This document shows, piece by piece, positions 49,906-62,345 of a stretch of 64,000 bases of DNA. Every line of letters begins with the position of its first letter. Within the stretch, counting starts at the first letter, position 1. A model generated the notes under the pieces. It was not told the origin of the DNA. It saw nothing but the letters and a program-made list of their open reading frames with translations, and made no database searches. The position numbers were made by a program, and so were the translations under genes. The DNA comes from Dentipellis sp. KUC8613 (taxonomy: Eukaryota; Basidiomycota; Agaricomycetes; Russulales; Hericiaceae). The stretch is from NCBI GenBank assembly GCA_002286715.1, contig NSJX01000005.1, forward strand, positions 997,959 through 1,061,958. The letters are read 5' to 3'.

Positions 49906-52079
49906 ATGTCTCCTCCTAACGTCGATGTCCTAGTTGTACGTGCTTCTTCACTCCAATCTTCGCCCTCTCATGCCTTCTGCCCTGCTCTAGGTTGGTGCAG
50001 GCCCAACTGGTCTAGTGGCCGCCTTGACCCTCGCGCAGAACGGGATCCCCGTTCGTATCATCGAGAGGCTGCCAGAGCATCTCGTCGGCCAGCGCGGCGC
50101 TGGTATCATGGTTGGCGATTCCCATCACGCACTTTGTCGCCAAATTTTCATCATCCTTTATCTTAGCCACGGGTCCTCGAAGTCTATTATTTCCTTGGAA
50201 TTCAAGACGATATCAAAAAGATAGGTTATGTCACGCCGTTCTTCAAGGATTGGAAGGATGGAAAACCTACGAAGACGTACCCGATGACACCGATCTTGGA
50301 GTCAACGCCCACGAATCCAGAGGTGCGCGGATCGCCCTTTCGCCTAGAGGCAAGAAAGCTGACGAATTCCAGCGTCGCACTTGGATCTTGGGACAAGATG
50401 CGCAGTGCAGCATCCTTCGCGGGCATCTGAAGTCGTACGGTGTTGAGGTTGAATTAGCGACAGAGCTTCGTCGCCTTGACCAAGACGATGGCTGTGTCAC
50501 AGCCGTTGTTGCTCAGACTCGGAACGGAGAAGAGACCGAATCAATCATTACGGCCAAATATCTGGTGGGTGCAGATGGTGCCAAAGGTGCGTTGACGCCG
50601 GCGTATGTAACATAAGGGACTCACTTGAAGACATTGTAGGCGTGGTTCGCAAGCTCTCGAACTTGCATTTCCTTGGAGAAACGCGCGACGCCGCTCGTAT
50701 GTTGATCGCAGAAGCGAAGGCATCCGGAATTGATCCAAACGTGCGTAGATTGCGCCTCAATTATGTTTCTGATGAGTAAAACTTAGGAGCTTGTAGTATT
50801 GGCATAAATTCGGCGAAGCCCCCAATGACGTGTCCGTGCCACCCGTTTAGAATGCTCTCCGGTGCTCATATACTACTCTATACAGCTGCTTGCTCTCTCC
50901 GACTCACCGCTCTTCGACGGAAGGCATCTACGGCCTAATCATGTATGGACCCAACGTCATTTTCAGCAAGGCCCTCGAAGACCATGACTATGTTCGGCAG
51001 AAAGTATACGACATGACGAAGATTGCCGAGCTCAACATCGGGGAGTTCGAGAACGTCTCGGACTATCGGTTTGTCTTTGACCCTCTTGGATTGTCGTTCT
51101 CGATGACTGACCTCATTTGTATCAGCCCGAACATTCGTGTGGCTTCCGGCTTTAGAAATGGCCGACTTTTCGTGGCTGGAGGTTGGCTACCTTCGAATGT
51201 ATTCTTTTGTATATTGATTCAAACCTAAATTCTAGATGCAGCGCACGTCCACAGCTTCACAGGCGGCCAAGGGCTGAACTCTGGCGTCATGGATTCGGTA
51301 CGCATCATCGCATTCTCCACACGTCTATTCTTACCATTATCCCGCAGTTCAACCTGGGCTGGAAACTCGCGCTTGTCTGCAAAGGCCTCGCCACGCCAGT
51401 TCTCCTTGACAGCTATAACACCGAACGGCTTCCCGTCATCAAGGAGATGCTACAGCGGACGACCGTCCTCCTCAATCGTACTATCGCCTCCGACAACGGC
51501 CGGTACGTGACTGTGCAGCCCAAGGACTCGGAATCACCCTGGCAGCGCCCGATATGGCTCAACCAGCTCGGCGTGCACTATCGCTGGAGCCCACTCGTTG
51601 TCGACGAAGCTGTCGACGAGCTCGAGGAAAGGGACAAAGGCAAGGCCGAGGAGCTCGTCGCGAGCACCTATATGGTCGAAGAGGGCGGAAGGCTCCATGC
51701 CGGCGATCGTGCCCCGGATGTGCCTGGGCTCGTAGATCTGAAGACGGGCAGCGTAATGAGGCTGTTCGATGTCTTCGGTCCGGATCACCACACCATGCTC
51801 GTGTTCACAGATGGAGAGACAGCGTCTGTTCTTAGAGCACTGGCGCGCCTCCCTCCTGGCCTCATCCTCACCGTCGTGATTTGCTCACGAGATGCACACA
51901 TCTCAGATGCACCGATGATCGGCGCGGATATCGTGGTGCAAGACAAGGAAGGACACGCCTTTCCCGTGTATCCGACACGCATTGCGGTTGTGCGACCGGA
52001 TGGTGTGATTGGCGCGCTTGTGAGCGGGTCCGAGGGTGTTGAGAAGTATTTTTCAGGTGTGTTAGCAGCAGCGTTGTGA
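49906..52079 (+). CDS. FAD-dependent aromatic-ring monooxygenase, copy D
   Basis: Exons: 49906-49935, 49991-50110, 50167-50322, 50373-50586, 50640-50740, 50797-50831, 50886-51068, 51126-51181, 51236-51297 and 51348-52079, giving 562 aa. Motifs: VGAGPTGLVAALTL, PRVLEVYYFLG, LVGADGAKG and GDAAHVHSFTGGQG. The thioredoxin-like C-terminal domain carries [13 protein letters not shown] and VRPDGVIGAL. The segment after the DG motif differs most from the paralogues (KLSNLHFLGETRD), and LSPTHR replaces the usual LRPT(D/N)R, so substrate range may differ. First gene of the second array. The donor GTTGGC at 50111 is unusual but is required for the frame. Confidence 0.93.
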
Positions 52080-52670
52080 AATTTGGTATCGGGTCGCTGT
52101 CGTTATAGTCAATGGATCGTGGTGTGTACACACGTAGATGCTTGTGTGGCCCGGATGGATCGTGAACTTTGAACTTGTATAAAATGTGCCTGTCCAGTCT
52201 CTCGGCTCGGGGTAAGATCATTCGGCCTTAGCGGACGACGGCATTTACCGAAACTCCGACGTTCAACTTTACGTCCGAGCCCTTCCTGAACACGAACACG
52301 ACAACGGTCCATGCCCCACCACCCTGCCAGTATGTACAGTCCTCAAATTCACTACTCTTGTTCAAGTTTCCCCTTCAAAACCTTTTGTTCGTATCGCAGG
52401 AGACGCAGTCCGCGTATCACAAAGGTGACATATGATTGCAATCGATGACACAAACAGATTACGTATCGGGTGCAACGGGCCCGTTGCCTAATGTCGTGGT
52501 GTAGTGGACCCGGGTACCCGATGGAAATGACCTGGAAGCACTCTGCTGCATCCATATCGACGCATTTCCAGTTCTTGCGCACCCTGTAGTGTGGCAGACT
52601 CACGCGTCGTCCACCATCGTCGCTTCCTAGAATGGGAATAACCAAGGTACGCACGCACAAATCCTCCACG
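52080..52670. other. Spacer between copies D and E
   Basis: 3' flank of D and promoter region of E. No gene is seen. Confidence 0.45.
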
Positions 52671-52678
52671 TATAAATA
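52671..52678 (+). promoter_or_regulatory. TATA box of monooxygenase E
   Basis: TATAAATA lies 63 bases before the ATG at 52734. Confidence 0.65.
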
Positions 52679-52733
52679 GGCCCTTGTTTATTGCGCCGTT
52701 CAGCCATGACAACTCCTGAACACATCTTTATCC

Positions 52734-54902
52734 ATGAGTTCTAATGTCGATGTCCTCGTTGTATGTATTCTCTTCGCCGTCTGCCCATATCTCCTCATGC
52801 GTTCGTTTTGTAGGTTGGCGCTGGCCCGACCGGTCTAGTAGCAGCCTTGTCCCTCGCAAAGAACGGCGTTCATGTACGCGTTATTGAGAAATTGCCGAAA
52901 CATCCCATGGGACAACGCGGAGCTAACATTTTGGTATGTTGATGTGCTCCTAATTTCATAGGCCAATGCGTAAATTTGACTTCACTACTACACCGTCCCA
53001 GCCGCGAACGCTCGAAGTCTACCATTTTCTCGGCGTACTAGCAGATATCAAAAAAGCCGGCACCTACAAGTCGGACCTGAAGGAATGGAAGGATGGGAAA
53101 CCCGTCAAGACCTACTCGGGCATGACTGGCTTGGATCCCACGCCGAGCTTTCCGGAAGTAGGTCGATTGATCATCGTGAGGCTTTCCTTAACTGACCCGT
53201 CGAAGCGCTCTGTATGTCTCTTGGGACAAGACGCCACATGTGGCATTCTTCGTGAACATCTGAAGTCATATGGCATTGAGGTCGAGCTCGCGACGGAGCT
53301 GGTCCGCCTTGAACAAGACGAAGGCTCGGCGACTGCCTCCGTAGTAATACATCGGGCCGTTAAGGAAAGCGAGGAGACCATCACAGTCAAGTACGTGGTA
53401 GGCGCAGATGGTGCGAGAGGTACGCATTCGTTTCATGAATAAAACAGTTTCTGTTCACCATCAAAATTTTGGGCAGGCGTGGTTCGCAAACTCCTGGGCT
53501 TATCCTTTCTCGGAGAGACCCGGAGCACCATCAACATGATCACTGGCGATGCTGAAATGTATGGCGTCGACCAAGACGTCTGTGCACATTTTCCTTATGC
53601 CTGTTTTTGAAGACTGAGGCCCTCGCTTCTTCTAGTATATCCACAAGTTCGACGGTATGCCAAATGGCATGTTCGTACTATCCCTTGCGAGTCCTGGCAG
53701 CATGGTAGCTCACTCGTCTTATTTATACCATGCAGTGTTACACTTCGCCCGACGGACCGCTCTGCGAAAGAAAATATCTACTTTTATTCCGCCTTCGGAC
53801 CGAAATTCGACCACAATAGGGCTCTCGAAGATCATGAGTACCTTCGCCAGTTCGTGTACGATACCACGAAGCTTCCCGAGCTGAAAATCGGGAAAATTGA
53901 GACCATTGCGAATTATCGGTTCGTCTTCCCTTCCGTCGTGTAGGTCGCCGGATCGACTGATCGATCCATGCCTACAGACCGAATATCCGCGTCGTCAATC
54001 GCTTCAACAAAGGAAGAGTATTCGTCGCTGGAGGTACGGTGTTCCTTATGTCGTACCACCTCTTTTGTTGGCTCAGCCATACACAGATGCGGCACATGTC
54101 CACAGCCCGACAGGTGGACAGGGTATGAATTCTAGTGTCATGGATGCCGTACGTCATCCCTCGCATCTTTCGTTTCGACCTTGTTAACATCGTGCCTCAG
54201 TTTAATCTCGGCTGGAAACTTGCTCTCGCTTCGGAGGGCCTTGCGAACCCTGAACTTCTTGACAGCTACAATGCCGAGCGCCTCCCCGTCGTTAAGGAGA
54301 TGCTTGAGCGAACAACTACCCTCCTGAACCGTGCCATCTCCTCAGGCGACGGCCAGCCCTCTTCCGGAAAGAAGTCAGAGCCACCCTCACCCTGGTCGCG
54401 CCCGCACGAGCTCAACCAACTGGGCGTCAACTATCGCTGGAGCCCCATCGTTGTCGACGAACTTAACGCGAAAGATCAGGGAAAGGTGGAAGAGCCGCCC
54501 GCAAGCGCCTACATCGCAAGTGGACGGTTGCACGCTGGCGACCGTGCTCCGGACGCGCCGGGACTCGTGGACCTGAAGACAGGTGGTGTGAGGCGGCTGT
54601 TCGACATCTTCGGCCCAGACCACCACACCGTACTCGTCTTCACCGACGGTGACGCAGCCTTGGCTCTGTGTCCCGTGGCACGCTTCCCTGCAGGCCTCAT
54701 CCGCACTATTGCGATTCGGTCGCAGAGCGCGTCTCCCGCAGAAGCGGTGGCGGACGTGGACATATTACTGCAGGATAAGGAGGGCCATGCGCATCTCGCG
54801 TACCCTACGCCTGTTGCAATCATACGGCCGGACGGCGTCGTAGGTGCACTTGTGGACGGCACCGAGGGCGTGAAGAAGTACTTTGCGGGTGTGTTTGTCT
54901 GA
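52734..54902 (+). CDS. FAD-dependent aromatic-ring monooxygenase, copy E
   Basis: Exons: 52734-52760, 52814-52933, 53002-53157, 53206-53419, 53477-53577, 53636-53670, 53736-53918, 53978-54033, 54087-54148 and 54201-54902, giving 551 aa, the shortest copy. Motifs: VGAGPTGLVAALSL, PRTLEVYHFLG, VVGADGARG and GDAAHVHSPTGGQG. The C-terminal domain is shortened in the linker before [13 protein letters not shown] (EEPPASAYIAS), where the paralogues have a TYVVEEGG stretch. Exon 6 reads YIHKFDG, where the others have a Trp in place of Ile (YWHKF). The acceptor before exon 4 is a weak GAAG at 53205, fixed by homology. Confidence 0.92.
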
Positions 54903-55759
54903 TGACAGTGCGCAGTCGCCGGTTCGACAAATGTCAATTGTAGATGCAACGCCTGGATTCTAAGTGCTAATTAGTAGCTGATGGCGACTGAACTTTTTTT
55001 TTCCTGAGCTTGATTGTGTTTCATATCGGCTTAGATGACCCCCGCAGTTGAATGACGGCTTCCTGTCGCGACAAGTCGTCCCAAACTTCGACCCTTCCAG
55101 CGTGGTTCAGTAAATCAAATAACTTTCGCTTCACTGAAGCACTAGCTTCGTCCGCATATACTGTCGTTTGCATAATCATACGAGATAGACCTTCATATGT
55201 TATTCTAAAATTTCACTTCTTGAGATACCGCCAGACGCGCCGGCACCGTCGTTGCATTGGATCATCAAACGCTTCCACCGCAGCATTCACCTTATTGCCC
55301 ATCCAGTATCTCCTGACGTGCTCTTTCTCAAACTTGCTTCTATATTGCACTGCGATAGGCTTTAGCATGGTATGACTCCATCCATCGGGCTAGACATACC
55401 GGAGCCGCATATGACGATGATGGTGAGATAAATTTAGCATTGTCTGTTCGTTCTACAACCAACTGTCCTCAATCAGATACGTGTCACTCTGAATCAAGCC
55501 AACAGCTTACAATGCCCGAGTCGTCGATGCCCGAGGCGTCAATATTCAATCACAATTCCACCTCCGTCCCGAGCTTATCATACGTACAAGTTCTTACCGC
55601 CTGGTATGGCGACTTGATAAGCCACTCTTATTGCTGATGCATCGTCAATCACTGAGGGTGCTACGTGAAATGCGCGCGAAGTAAGTTCACGTGAAAAAGC
55701 ATATGCACAAACGCCAGAGTCTTTGGCCCAAGGCGCTATGTTCAGAGTGTCATGACACA
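54903..55759. other. Spacer between copies E and F
   Basis: About 0.9 kb with short frames only. Confidence 0.45.
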
Positions 55760-55767
55760 TATAAAAG
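55760..55767 (+). promoter_or_regulatory. TATA box of monooxygenase F
   Basis: TATAAAAG lies 70 bases before the ATG at 55830. Confidence 0.65.
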
Positions 55768-55829
55768 GCTGCTCGTTATCTCGTCTGGAGATCCTCACCG
55801 ATACATTTTTCTAGCGCACTACCCCTGCC

Positions 55830-58013
55830 ATGTCTTTATCTAACGTCGACGTCCTTGTCGTAAGTGCTTTCTCGCTATGATTGACCACGCCTCATAATCC
55901 CTTGTTTTCTAGGTTGGTGCTGGTCCGACTGGACTAGTCACTGCTTTGACCCTCGCAAAGAATGGCGTCTCCGTGCGCATCATCGACAAGCTGTCGCAAT
56001 ATGCCCTGGGCCAGCGCGGTGCTGGAATTATGGTATGCGACTTCCGCGCAGCATAGTTTGCCGTCAATCTTACTCGAGCCATGAACCTTTTCAGCCGCGG
56101 ACTCTCGAGGTCTATCATTTCCTTGGCGTGCTTAAGGACGTGATGAGGATGGGTGTTTCCAAGCTGAACATGAAAGCATGGAAAGACGGAAAGCCATCCA
56201 AGACACTCGCAATGACGGTTGCACTGGAACCTACCCCAACTTTTCCGGAAGTAAGCCACCCCAACGCTGCAATTTTCGTCTTTGACTGACCCCGTTTAGC
56301 GCCGCACCTGCCAGTTGGGGCAGGATGCTGCATGCAGTATTCTTCGTGAACACCTGAAGGTGCACGGTGCTCATGTCGAGCTTGCCACCGAACTTGTCCA
56401 TTTTGAACAAGGTGAAAGTTCGGTCACTGCGACTGTTGTGAAACGGCAAGATGGAAATGAGATTGAAGATACTATCAAGGCTAAGTATGTAGTAGGTGCG
56501 GATGGCGCAAAAGGTACGTCGACGTACCGTCTTCATTCTGTAATCCCTGCTCAACACAAAGTTATGTAGGTGTGGTCCGCAAATTACTGGATCTGACTTT
56601 TCTCGGCGAGACGCGAGATGGTGTCAATATCCTTATCGGAGACGCCGAAGTGCAGGGTGTCGATCAGGACGTTCGTAGTACCCTTGCCCACAACTCTGAC
56701 CCCATGGATTGACGTTACCGTTTTACAGTGTTGGAATAGGTTCGGCGAAGGTCCGAGTGATATGTGCGTAACGGTTCATATTCTTAGAAGTCCAATAATT
56801 GATACCTCTCGTATCTTGTATAGCGCTATCTTTCGCCCAACCAACCGCTTTGCAGAAGACATATACTTCTTTCTTGTCTATGGGCCCAACATTGACTACG
56901 ATCGTGCCGTTGAAGACCACGATTACTTCCGCCAGTTTATTTACAATATCGCGAACCTCCCAGAGTTGAAGATAGGGAAGATCGAGACCATCTCAAATTA
57001 TCGGTTCGTCTTCCTCGCCTTGCATACAGTTCTGAGATGGTGATCCTTATGCTGTGACCAGGCCGAGCATCCGCCTTGTAAACGGGTTTCGCAAAGGAAG
57101 GGTATTCATTGCTGGAGGTATGTGGTCTCCGATGTCGCACTATATCTCTAGGATCCTACAGCATCAGCAGATGCGGCGCACGTTCACAGCGTGACAGGTG
57201 CCCAAGGCATGAATTCTAGTATCATGGACGCGGTAAGCTTTCTGATGTCTCCGCGTCGACCATGCTAATGCGGTGCTTCAGTTCAACCTGAGCTGGAAGC
57301 TTGCCCTCGCTATCAAGGGTCTTGCTTCACCTTCTCTGCTTGACAGCTACGAGACGGAGCGCCTTCCCGTTATCAAGGAAATGCTCCAGCGGACGACTTC
57401 CATCCTCAACCGCACCTTCGTCACCGAGAACGGCAAATCCATGCCCGCCGCTCCTAAAGACAATGACGCCGAGTCTCCATGGACGCGCCCGACGCAGCTC
57501 AATCAGCTCGGCGTCGACTACCGCTGGAGTCCTATCATCGTGGATGAGGTCGTCAATGGGCTCGAATTGAAGGACAAGGATGAGGCGAAAGTGCTCACCG
57601 CGAGTACCTACGTCGTCGAAGAGGGCGGGCGGCTGCATGCAGGCGACCGAGCGCCGGACTCGCCGGGACTCGTGGACCTGAAGACGGGAGGCACGATGAG
57701 GCTGTTCAACATCTTTGGCCCGGACCATCATACCCTCCTTGTCTTCACCAATGGCGACGCTGCCTCAGACTTGGGCCCTCTGGCGCGCATTCCCAAGGGC
57801 CTTGTTTGCACTGTTGTACTTCGCTCGCAAGATGCAGGTGCTCCAGCAGATGTAGCAGCGGGTGTGGATTTGGTGCTGCAGGATAAGGAAGGTCATGCAT
57901 ATTCTGCGTACGATGCACGGGTCGTGGTCGTGCGGCCAGACGGTGTCGTTGGCGCGCTCCTGGGCGGTGCAGAGGGTGTCGAGAAATATATGAGAGGTGT
58001 GTTTGCTCTGTGA
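55830..58013 (+). CDS. FAD-dependent aromatic-ring monooxygenase, copy F
   Basis: Exons: 55830-55859, 55913-56032, 56095-56250, 56300-56513, 56570-56670, 56729-56763, 56824-57003, 57062-57117, 57171-57232 and 57282-58013, giving 561 aa. Motifs: VGAGPTGLVTALTL, PRTLEVYHFLG, VVGADGAKG and [14 protein letters not shown]. The C-terminal thioredoxin-like domain has [25 protein letters not shown] and VRPDGVVGALLGG. No signal peptide or membrane span, so cytosolic or peroxisome-like location without a visible target signal. Last gene of the array. Exon 7 is one codon shorter than in A, D and E, a trait shared with C. Confidence 0.93.
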
Positions 58014-58161
58014 GGAAACAAGATGAATACGGTGTTCGTGTACTTAGAAGGGTAGCACGTCGCATGTTGCTAAAGCAGAGTCGGAATTATATACTTATTG
58101 AGATCTGTCAATCACGAATAACAGCTATGCTGTTACATAACCGTTGTAGAAATACTCTCAG

Positions 58162-58240
58162 TCGGATATGGTGTAATGGCTAACATTACCGCCTCTCAAG
58201 TGTTACGCGGTAGCTCGGGGTTCGATTCCCCGTATCCGAA
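58162..58240 (+). tRNA. tRNA-Glu (anticodon CTC) with a 7-base intron
   Basis: The acceptor stem TCGGATA/TATCCGA pairs perfectly over 7 bases. The D stem is GTGT/ACAT, the anticodon stem ACCGC/GCGGT and the T stem CGGGG/CCCCG around TTCGATT. The loop reads CT-CTC-A, placing CTC at the anticodon. Seven extra bases (58199-58205 or 58200-58206) lie one base after the anticodon, the standard tRNA intron site. The discriminator base is A. A T-rich stretch (TTCTTTT) follows and may end Pol III transcription. Confidence 0.88.
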
Positions 58241-59949
58241 TATTCTTTTACTTCTCCCAACGTCTTGGGTACGTACACCTCTGATCTCAAATCTACTGGC
58301 GAACGCATTCCGCTTGAGCGGGAAGATACGTTTCATTGATCGTGAAGGTATCCATATTCCATGGCTTAATGGACTAGATAACGCTCCAAGCGAAACACGG
58401 CCATGGTCCGAGGAGAAGGACTACGTCGCTTGCCATGTGCATGCGCATGCGCATGAGTGCTCCTCTCCAACTCCCAGCCTGACTAGCTCATCTCAAAGAT
58501 GGGCTTCGACAGTCATGTGTACCAGTCGAGCATTCGAATCCTCGCCACGGGGGGTCAGTGTGAAAAAGGTGAGAATTTACTGCAAATTCGTCATTCATTT
58601 AGGCCGATACCTTGACTATACGATCTCGCATCGCAGGACTTGATGTCGACGTTTTCTAAATTTCACTCACAGTCTGGAAATGCAAGTATATGATCAAGGC
58701 ATGGTTCTACCATCTTCCTTGTCCAAGTCGCAATGGAGACTAAGATGTAGTGGATCTGACCGTTATTGACTGCTTGAACAGTCTTTGGATTTCTGTGAGT
58801 TTACGAACGTCATGGAAAAGCTCAGGCTTGAAATATCCGATTATCCACAACGCACAAAAGTGCGATTTTTTGCGAGGCCTGGGGCCAAAGTAGCAGCCGG
58901 GCTCGTCAGGTCAGTCGTGTCACTCACTTCGCGGATAGACGCAAGCATTGGTCTTAAACGTCGAGAACGGGTACCTCTGAGCTAGCCGACGGTAAGAATG
59001 TGGATCCCGTCGGTCTTGAGTAGCGCTGGGTAAAGCTCGGGTGGATCTTTCTACCTGTCGTTGAAGGTAAGATCTGTCAGGTTTATACTGTCTTAGCTAA
59101 ACCCAGCGTCGTAAGCAATTATTCCACCTTACCCATTCCGTTTTCATTCGCAGCCTGCTGCGTGGCGCAATCTAAGTATACCTTGCAATACCATCGCGTG
59201 CGAAGCATCAGTTGAAGTCATTAGGAATAGGCCTGAGCGTACCTCGCAGATTCGCATGATGCAGTAACGACGGACGGATGTGGAGCTAGTAGACGCCGAA
59301 AATTCGACATCGGTCGTAATTTGGGTGACTCAGGAGCGAAGAAGGATGGTTCATCGCGACGCAGTTAGAACAGACTCTATTCACATAGTAGTTACTAGCC
59401 TGCACTTCGCCGGAGATATTTGAACCCTAACCTGTTGCCGGGGTTTCTTTATGTAACGATTCAACAAGAATTTGTTGTCCGAGTCACCATCGTCCTCCTA
59501 GTACCCACCGCTAAGTAGCGCACAGCTCTTCCTGGCAGTGCTTGTCAATGACGCTGCTTATCTTCCTAACTTCTATGAGAACAGCTTCTTCACAGCTTAA
59601 AGTTCCAGAACGCCTTGCATAATCCCATTGTCAGTTGACCAATTTCGAGTACGTACAAATTTCCTCTGACTCTTCCAAGTTTCCTAACCTCTGTAGTGCT
59701 GAGCAATTCAGTCGCTTTCAGGACATTAAAGACATGGATTCTGTCACTACATAAGATGACGGTCTCTACACCAGTGGCCACCGTCCTACGGCCAGTATCA
59801 TATCCACCTGTTCCTCCTCTACGTGACTTGCCAGCGACTCGGAAGCCTCAGAACCCAAAGGTGAATCCGTTCTATTGTTAAAGATGGTTCTTTATTTGAC
59901 ATAGAAATGATTTCTGTCAGTTCTCACCTCGTCTATATCATTATCAAGC
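58241..59949. other. Intergenic, no gene recognised
   Basis: About 1.7 kb. Short frames only. A CGAATCCTCG string near 58533 resembles a T arm but no tRNA can be folded around it. Confidence 0.4.
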
Positions 59950-60561
59950 ATGCGTGTCGCAATTCTCCCCGGCAGTGCTCGCGACAACGGTAACAACCAA
60001 GGCATGCAGCACTGGGTTGCTGCCGCCATTAACAATGCGGGGGTCGCTATAGGATCATCCGTCGATGTCGTCCTAGGCGATCTCCGCAAGCCACCGATGG
60101 CGTTGGGTCCCGTCCTCGATTCCGTCCCGGCGGCCGGCGTCAAGGACCCCTCCAAGTACGGGAATGAACCCACGCGCACGTGGAGCACCTTCGTCTCGTC
60201 TTGCGATGCTCTCGTCTTCGTCACCCCTCAGTACAATTACGGCTATCCCGGCGAGCTCAAGAACGCGCTCGACCACCTGTACTGGGAGTGGCAGGGCAAG
60301 AACGTTGTAGTGATCACCTATGGTGGCCTCGGTGGCGTGCAGTGCGCGGAGCAGTTGAAGCAGGTGTTGGAGCGCGGGTTGAAGATGCACATCGTCGGCG
60401 CTCTGGAGGTCGCGCTGCCGGGACCTTATATCCGCGAGTCGGCGAGGGTTTCGGTCGATGCTGCTGGAGGATTCCCTGACTTTCTGAAGGAGCGGCAGGA
60501 CGACCTCGACGGTGCGATATCGTCCCTCTTTGAAGCGGCTGGAAAGGAATCGGCCAAGTAG
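59950..60561 (+). CDS. NADPH-dependent FMN reductase family protein
   Basis: Single-exon gene, 203 aa, flavodoxin-like fold. Motifs: ILPGSARDNGNNQ (FMN phosphate loop, residues 5-17), FVTPQYNYGYPGELKNALDHLYWEW (residues ~93-117, isoalloxazine contact) and ITYGGLGGVQCAEQL (residues ~124-138). Relatives reduce FMN, azo dyes, quinones or chromate with NAD(P)H as two-electron donors. It lies 1.9 kb beyond the second monooxygenase array on the same strand and could reduce quinones made by those enzymes; that link is inference. The lack of introns is unusual in this window. Confidence 0.9.
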   Translation: MRVAILPGSARDNGNNQGMQHWVAAAINNAGVAIGSSVDVVLGDLRKPPMALGPVLDSVPAAGVKDPSKYGNEPTRTWSTFVSSCDALVFVTPQYNYGYPGELKNALDHLYWEWQGKNVVVITYGGLGGVQCAEQLKQVLERGLKMHIVGALEVALPGPYIRESARVSVDAAGGFPDFLKERQDDLDGAISSLFEAAGKESAK

Positions 60562-60958
60562 AAGTGCACGCAAGGTGATTACTGTATAGTCGCTGGTATA
60601 TTGATGTGGTGCTAACGTCACTCTCCGGTAGAACGCGGGCGAATCTGGACGCAGCAATGTGTCTCTTTTGTCGTATGAACTACCCAATGGGCTGTCTGTA
60701 GCGTTATGAACAGTTACATTTCTTCTCCGGTCGTGTTGACGCGCATGTGTCAAAGTCAGTCTGGGTAAAGCGATGCCGGCGTAATTCGGCGCTTGATACG
60801 CCATATAGAGCGCCCATCGAACGGGTATGTAGTCCAGAATCCTGTCCTCCATTTTAGAAGCGGCACTCCACATCTGTTGCATAGCCTTCTCTTCGCCGCT
60901 CAACTAGAATATCAATGCCTGCTTCGTCTCTACCCTCTACCTTCTACTTCACACCAAG
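60562..60958. other. Intergenic, nothing recognised
   Basis: 3' flank of the FMN reductase and promoter of the DUF6534 gene. Confidence 0.45.
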
Positions 60959-62345
60959 ATGGAATCTTTGAATGCAACCCTCGTCGAAGGGTATTCAAAT
61001 GGAGAACGCCAGGTAATCGAGCAGATTGTTCCAATGGTTCTCACTGGAGCAATCTTATACGGTACGTGACCTCTTCGTCAAGTTTCTGTCGCACCTAACG
61101 AAGCCGAGAAAGGTATCAACCTAGCCTTAGGTGCTGTTACAACAGTCGTGTTCCTGCACGGCAGTGCGCCAAAGGGAGTGATACATCAATGGGTGTTCTC
61201 TATACTGATAGTGATGATGATACTCGCGACTGCGGTACGCTCACGTGTTCTTCAGGGACTGGCAGATTTTGACCTTGTCCTGTTTAGTATCTTATCGTAG
61301 ACACTCTCGAAATTTACGCCAACTTTTCAGCCGTCTGCAATCAGTACAGCAAATGTGCTCGTGCAAAAGAATTCCTCTTCGTCATTCAGACGGTCTTGGG
61401 AGACTTCGTGACTGTGCGTCTGAGTTTGTCGTGATTTACACTATATTTTGTCAACTTTTGTGAGCAGATTTGGCGATGTTACATCCTCTACGAGAAAGGT
61501 ATCTGTGCAGTCGCGCTTCCGGTCATGACTGCTGTCGCCGGTTTTGGTGAGTTACTTGTTCATTCTGATCTATCAGGCCACTGATAGTTCCCAGTGTGGG
61601 GTATATACCTGAGTAGTTCATCCCCTAATGCCTGGGGAGTGTATCACTGGCAATGGGCTGCGATCACGATGGCCTGTACCATCTACTGCACTGGTCCGTA
61701 CTTCTTTCCCGCGCATGGTCCTCTGCATAAGTTGTGACCTGTTACACCTTCCAGTTGCAATCTCAGTCAAGATCTATCTGTCCGCGCGTCTTTCCAAGAG
61801 CACCAGCCTCTTCGCGGTCATGTTTTTCATCATCGAAACGAGTATGATCTACACATTAGGTATCATTGCGTGCATGGTAACGACATACCGCAATTCCCGT
61901 GGGCCGAACGTTGAGCTCCTTCTAATGGGTGTTATCGTACAACTTCCCGTACGTATCCCGGCTTCACTTCTCAGCGAGGCATCTCACCAACGACTTGCGA
62001 CAGCCTATCGTTCTATGCCTGCTTATCCTGCAGATCAGATTCTTCAATCAAGAAGGCAACACCGTGCAGCGCGCGTGCTCCGAAAGCACCAGGCCATGGG
62101 ATATCTTGCGCCGCATATTCAAGAACCGGAGAGAGGATTCCACACTCGGCCAGATTTCGACTTTTCGCGTGGCCCCGATCGAAGTGCATGTTTCGACGCG
62201 TACCATGTCAGAAGACGGCAACGATTCGGAGTCGGACGCGGGCATGTCAGACGCGAATGGCGCCTCGAAGACAGACTACGTGTCGGAAGGGGACGCTGTT
62301 GAACGGCGAAAGGAGGTATCTCGCGATGGTATAGACATTGTCTGA
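60959..62345 (+). CDS. DUF6534-type multi-pass membrane protein
   Basis: Exons 60959-61061, 61113-61234, 61288-61413, 61468-61546, 61595-61693, 61755-61948 and 62004-62345 give 354 aa. About seven hydrophobic spans are visible: VPMVLTGAILYGINLALG, WVFSILIVMMILATAYLIV, VIQTVLGDFV, VALPVMTAVAGF, WAAITMACTIYC, LFAVMFFIIETSMIYTLGII and ELLLMGVIVQLPPIVL. They are followed by a hydrophilic C-terminal tail rich in Ser, Asp and Glu. The layout and the FFIIETSMIYTL helix match the mushroom-expanded family annotated as DUF6534, whose function is unknown although the topology resembles seven-helix receptors. Acceptors were chosen by phase; the join at 61594/61595 (FVWGIYL) is the least certain. Confidence 0.85.

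Noticed and set aside
58490..58560. T-arm-like string suggesting another tRNA
   Set aside because: No matching acceptor or anticodon stems could be formed around it.
60073..60903. 276-codon minus-strand open frame
   Set aside because: Overlaps the FMN reductase on the other strand and has no motif of its own.
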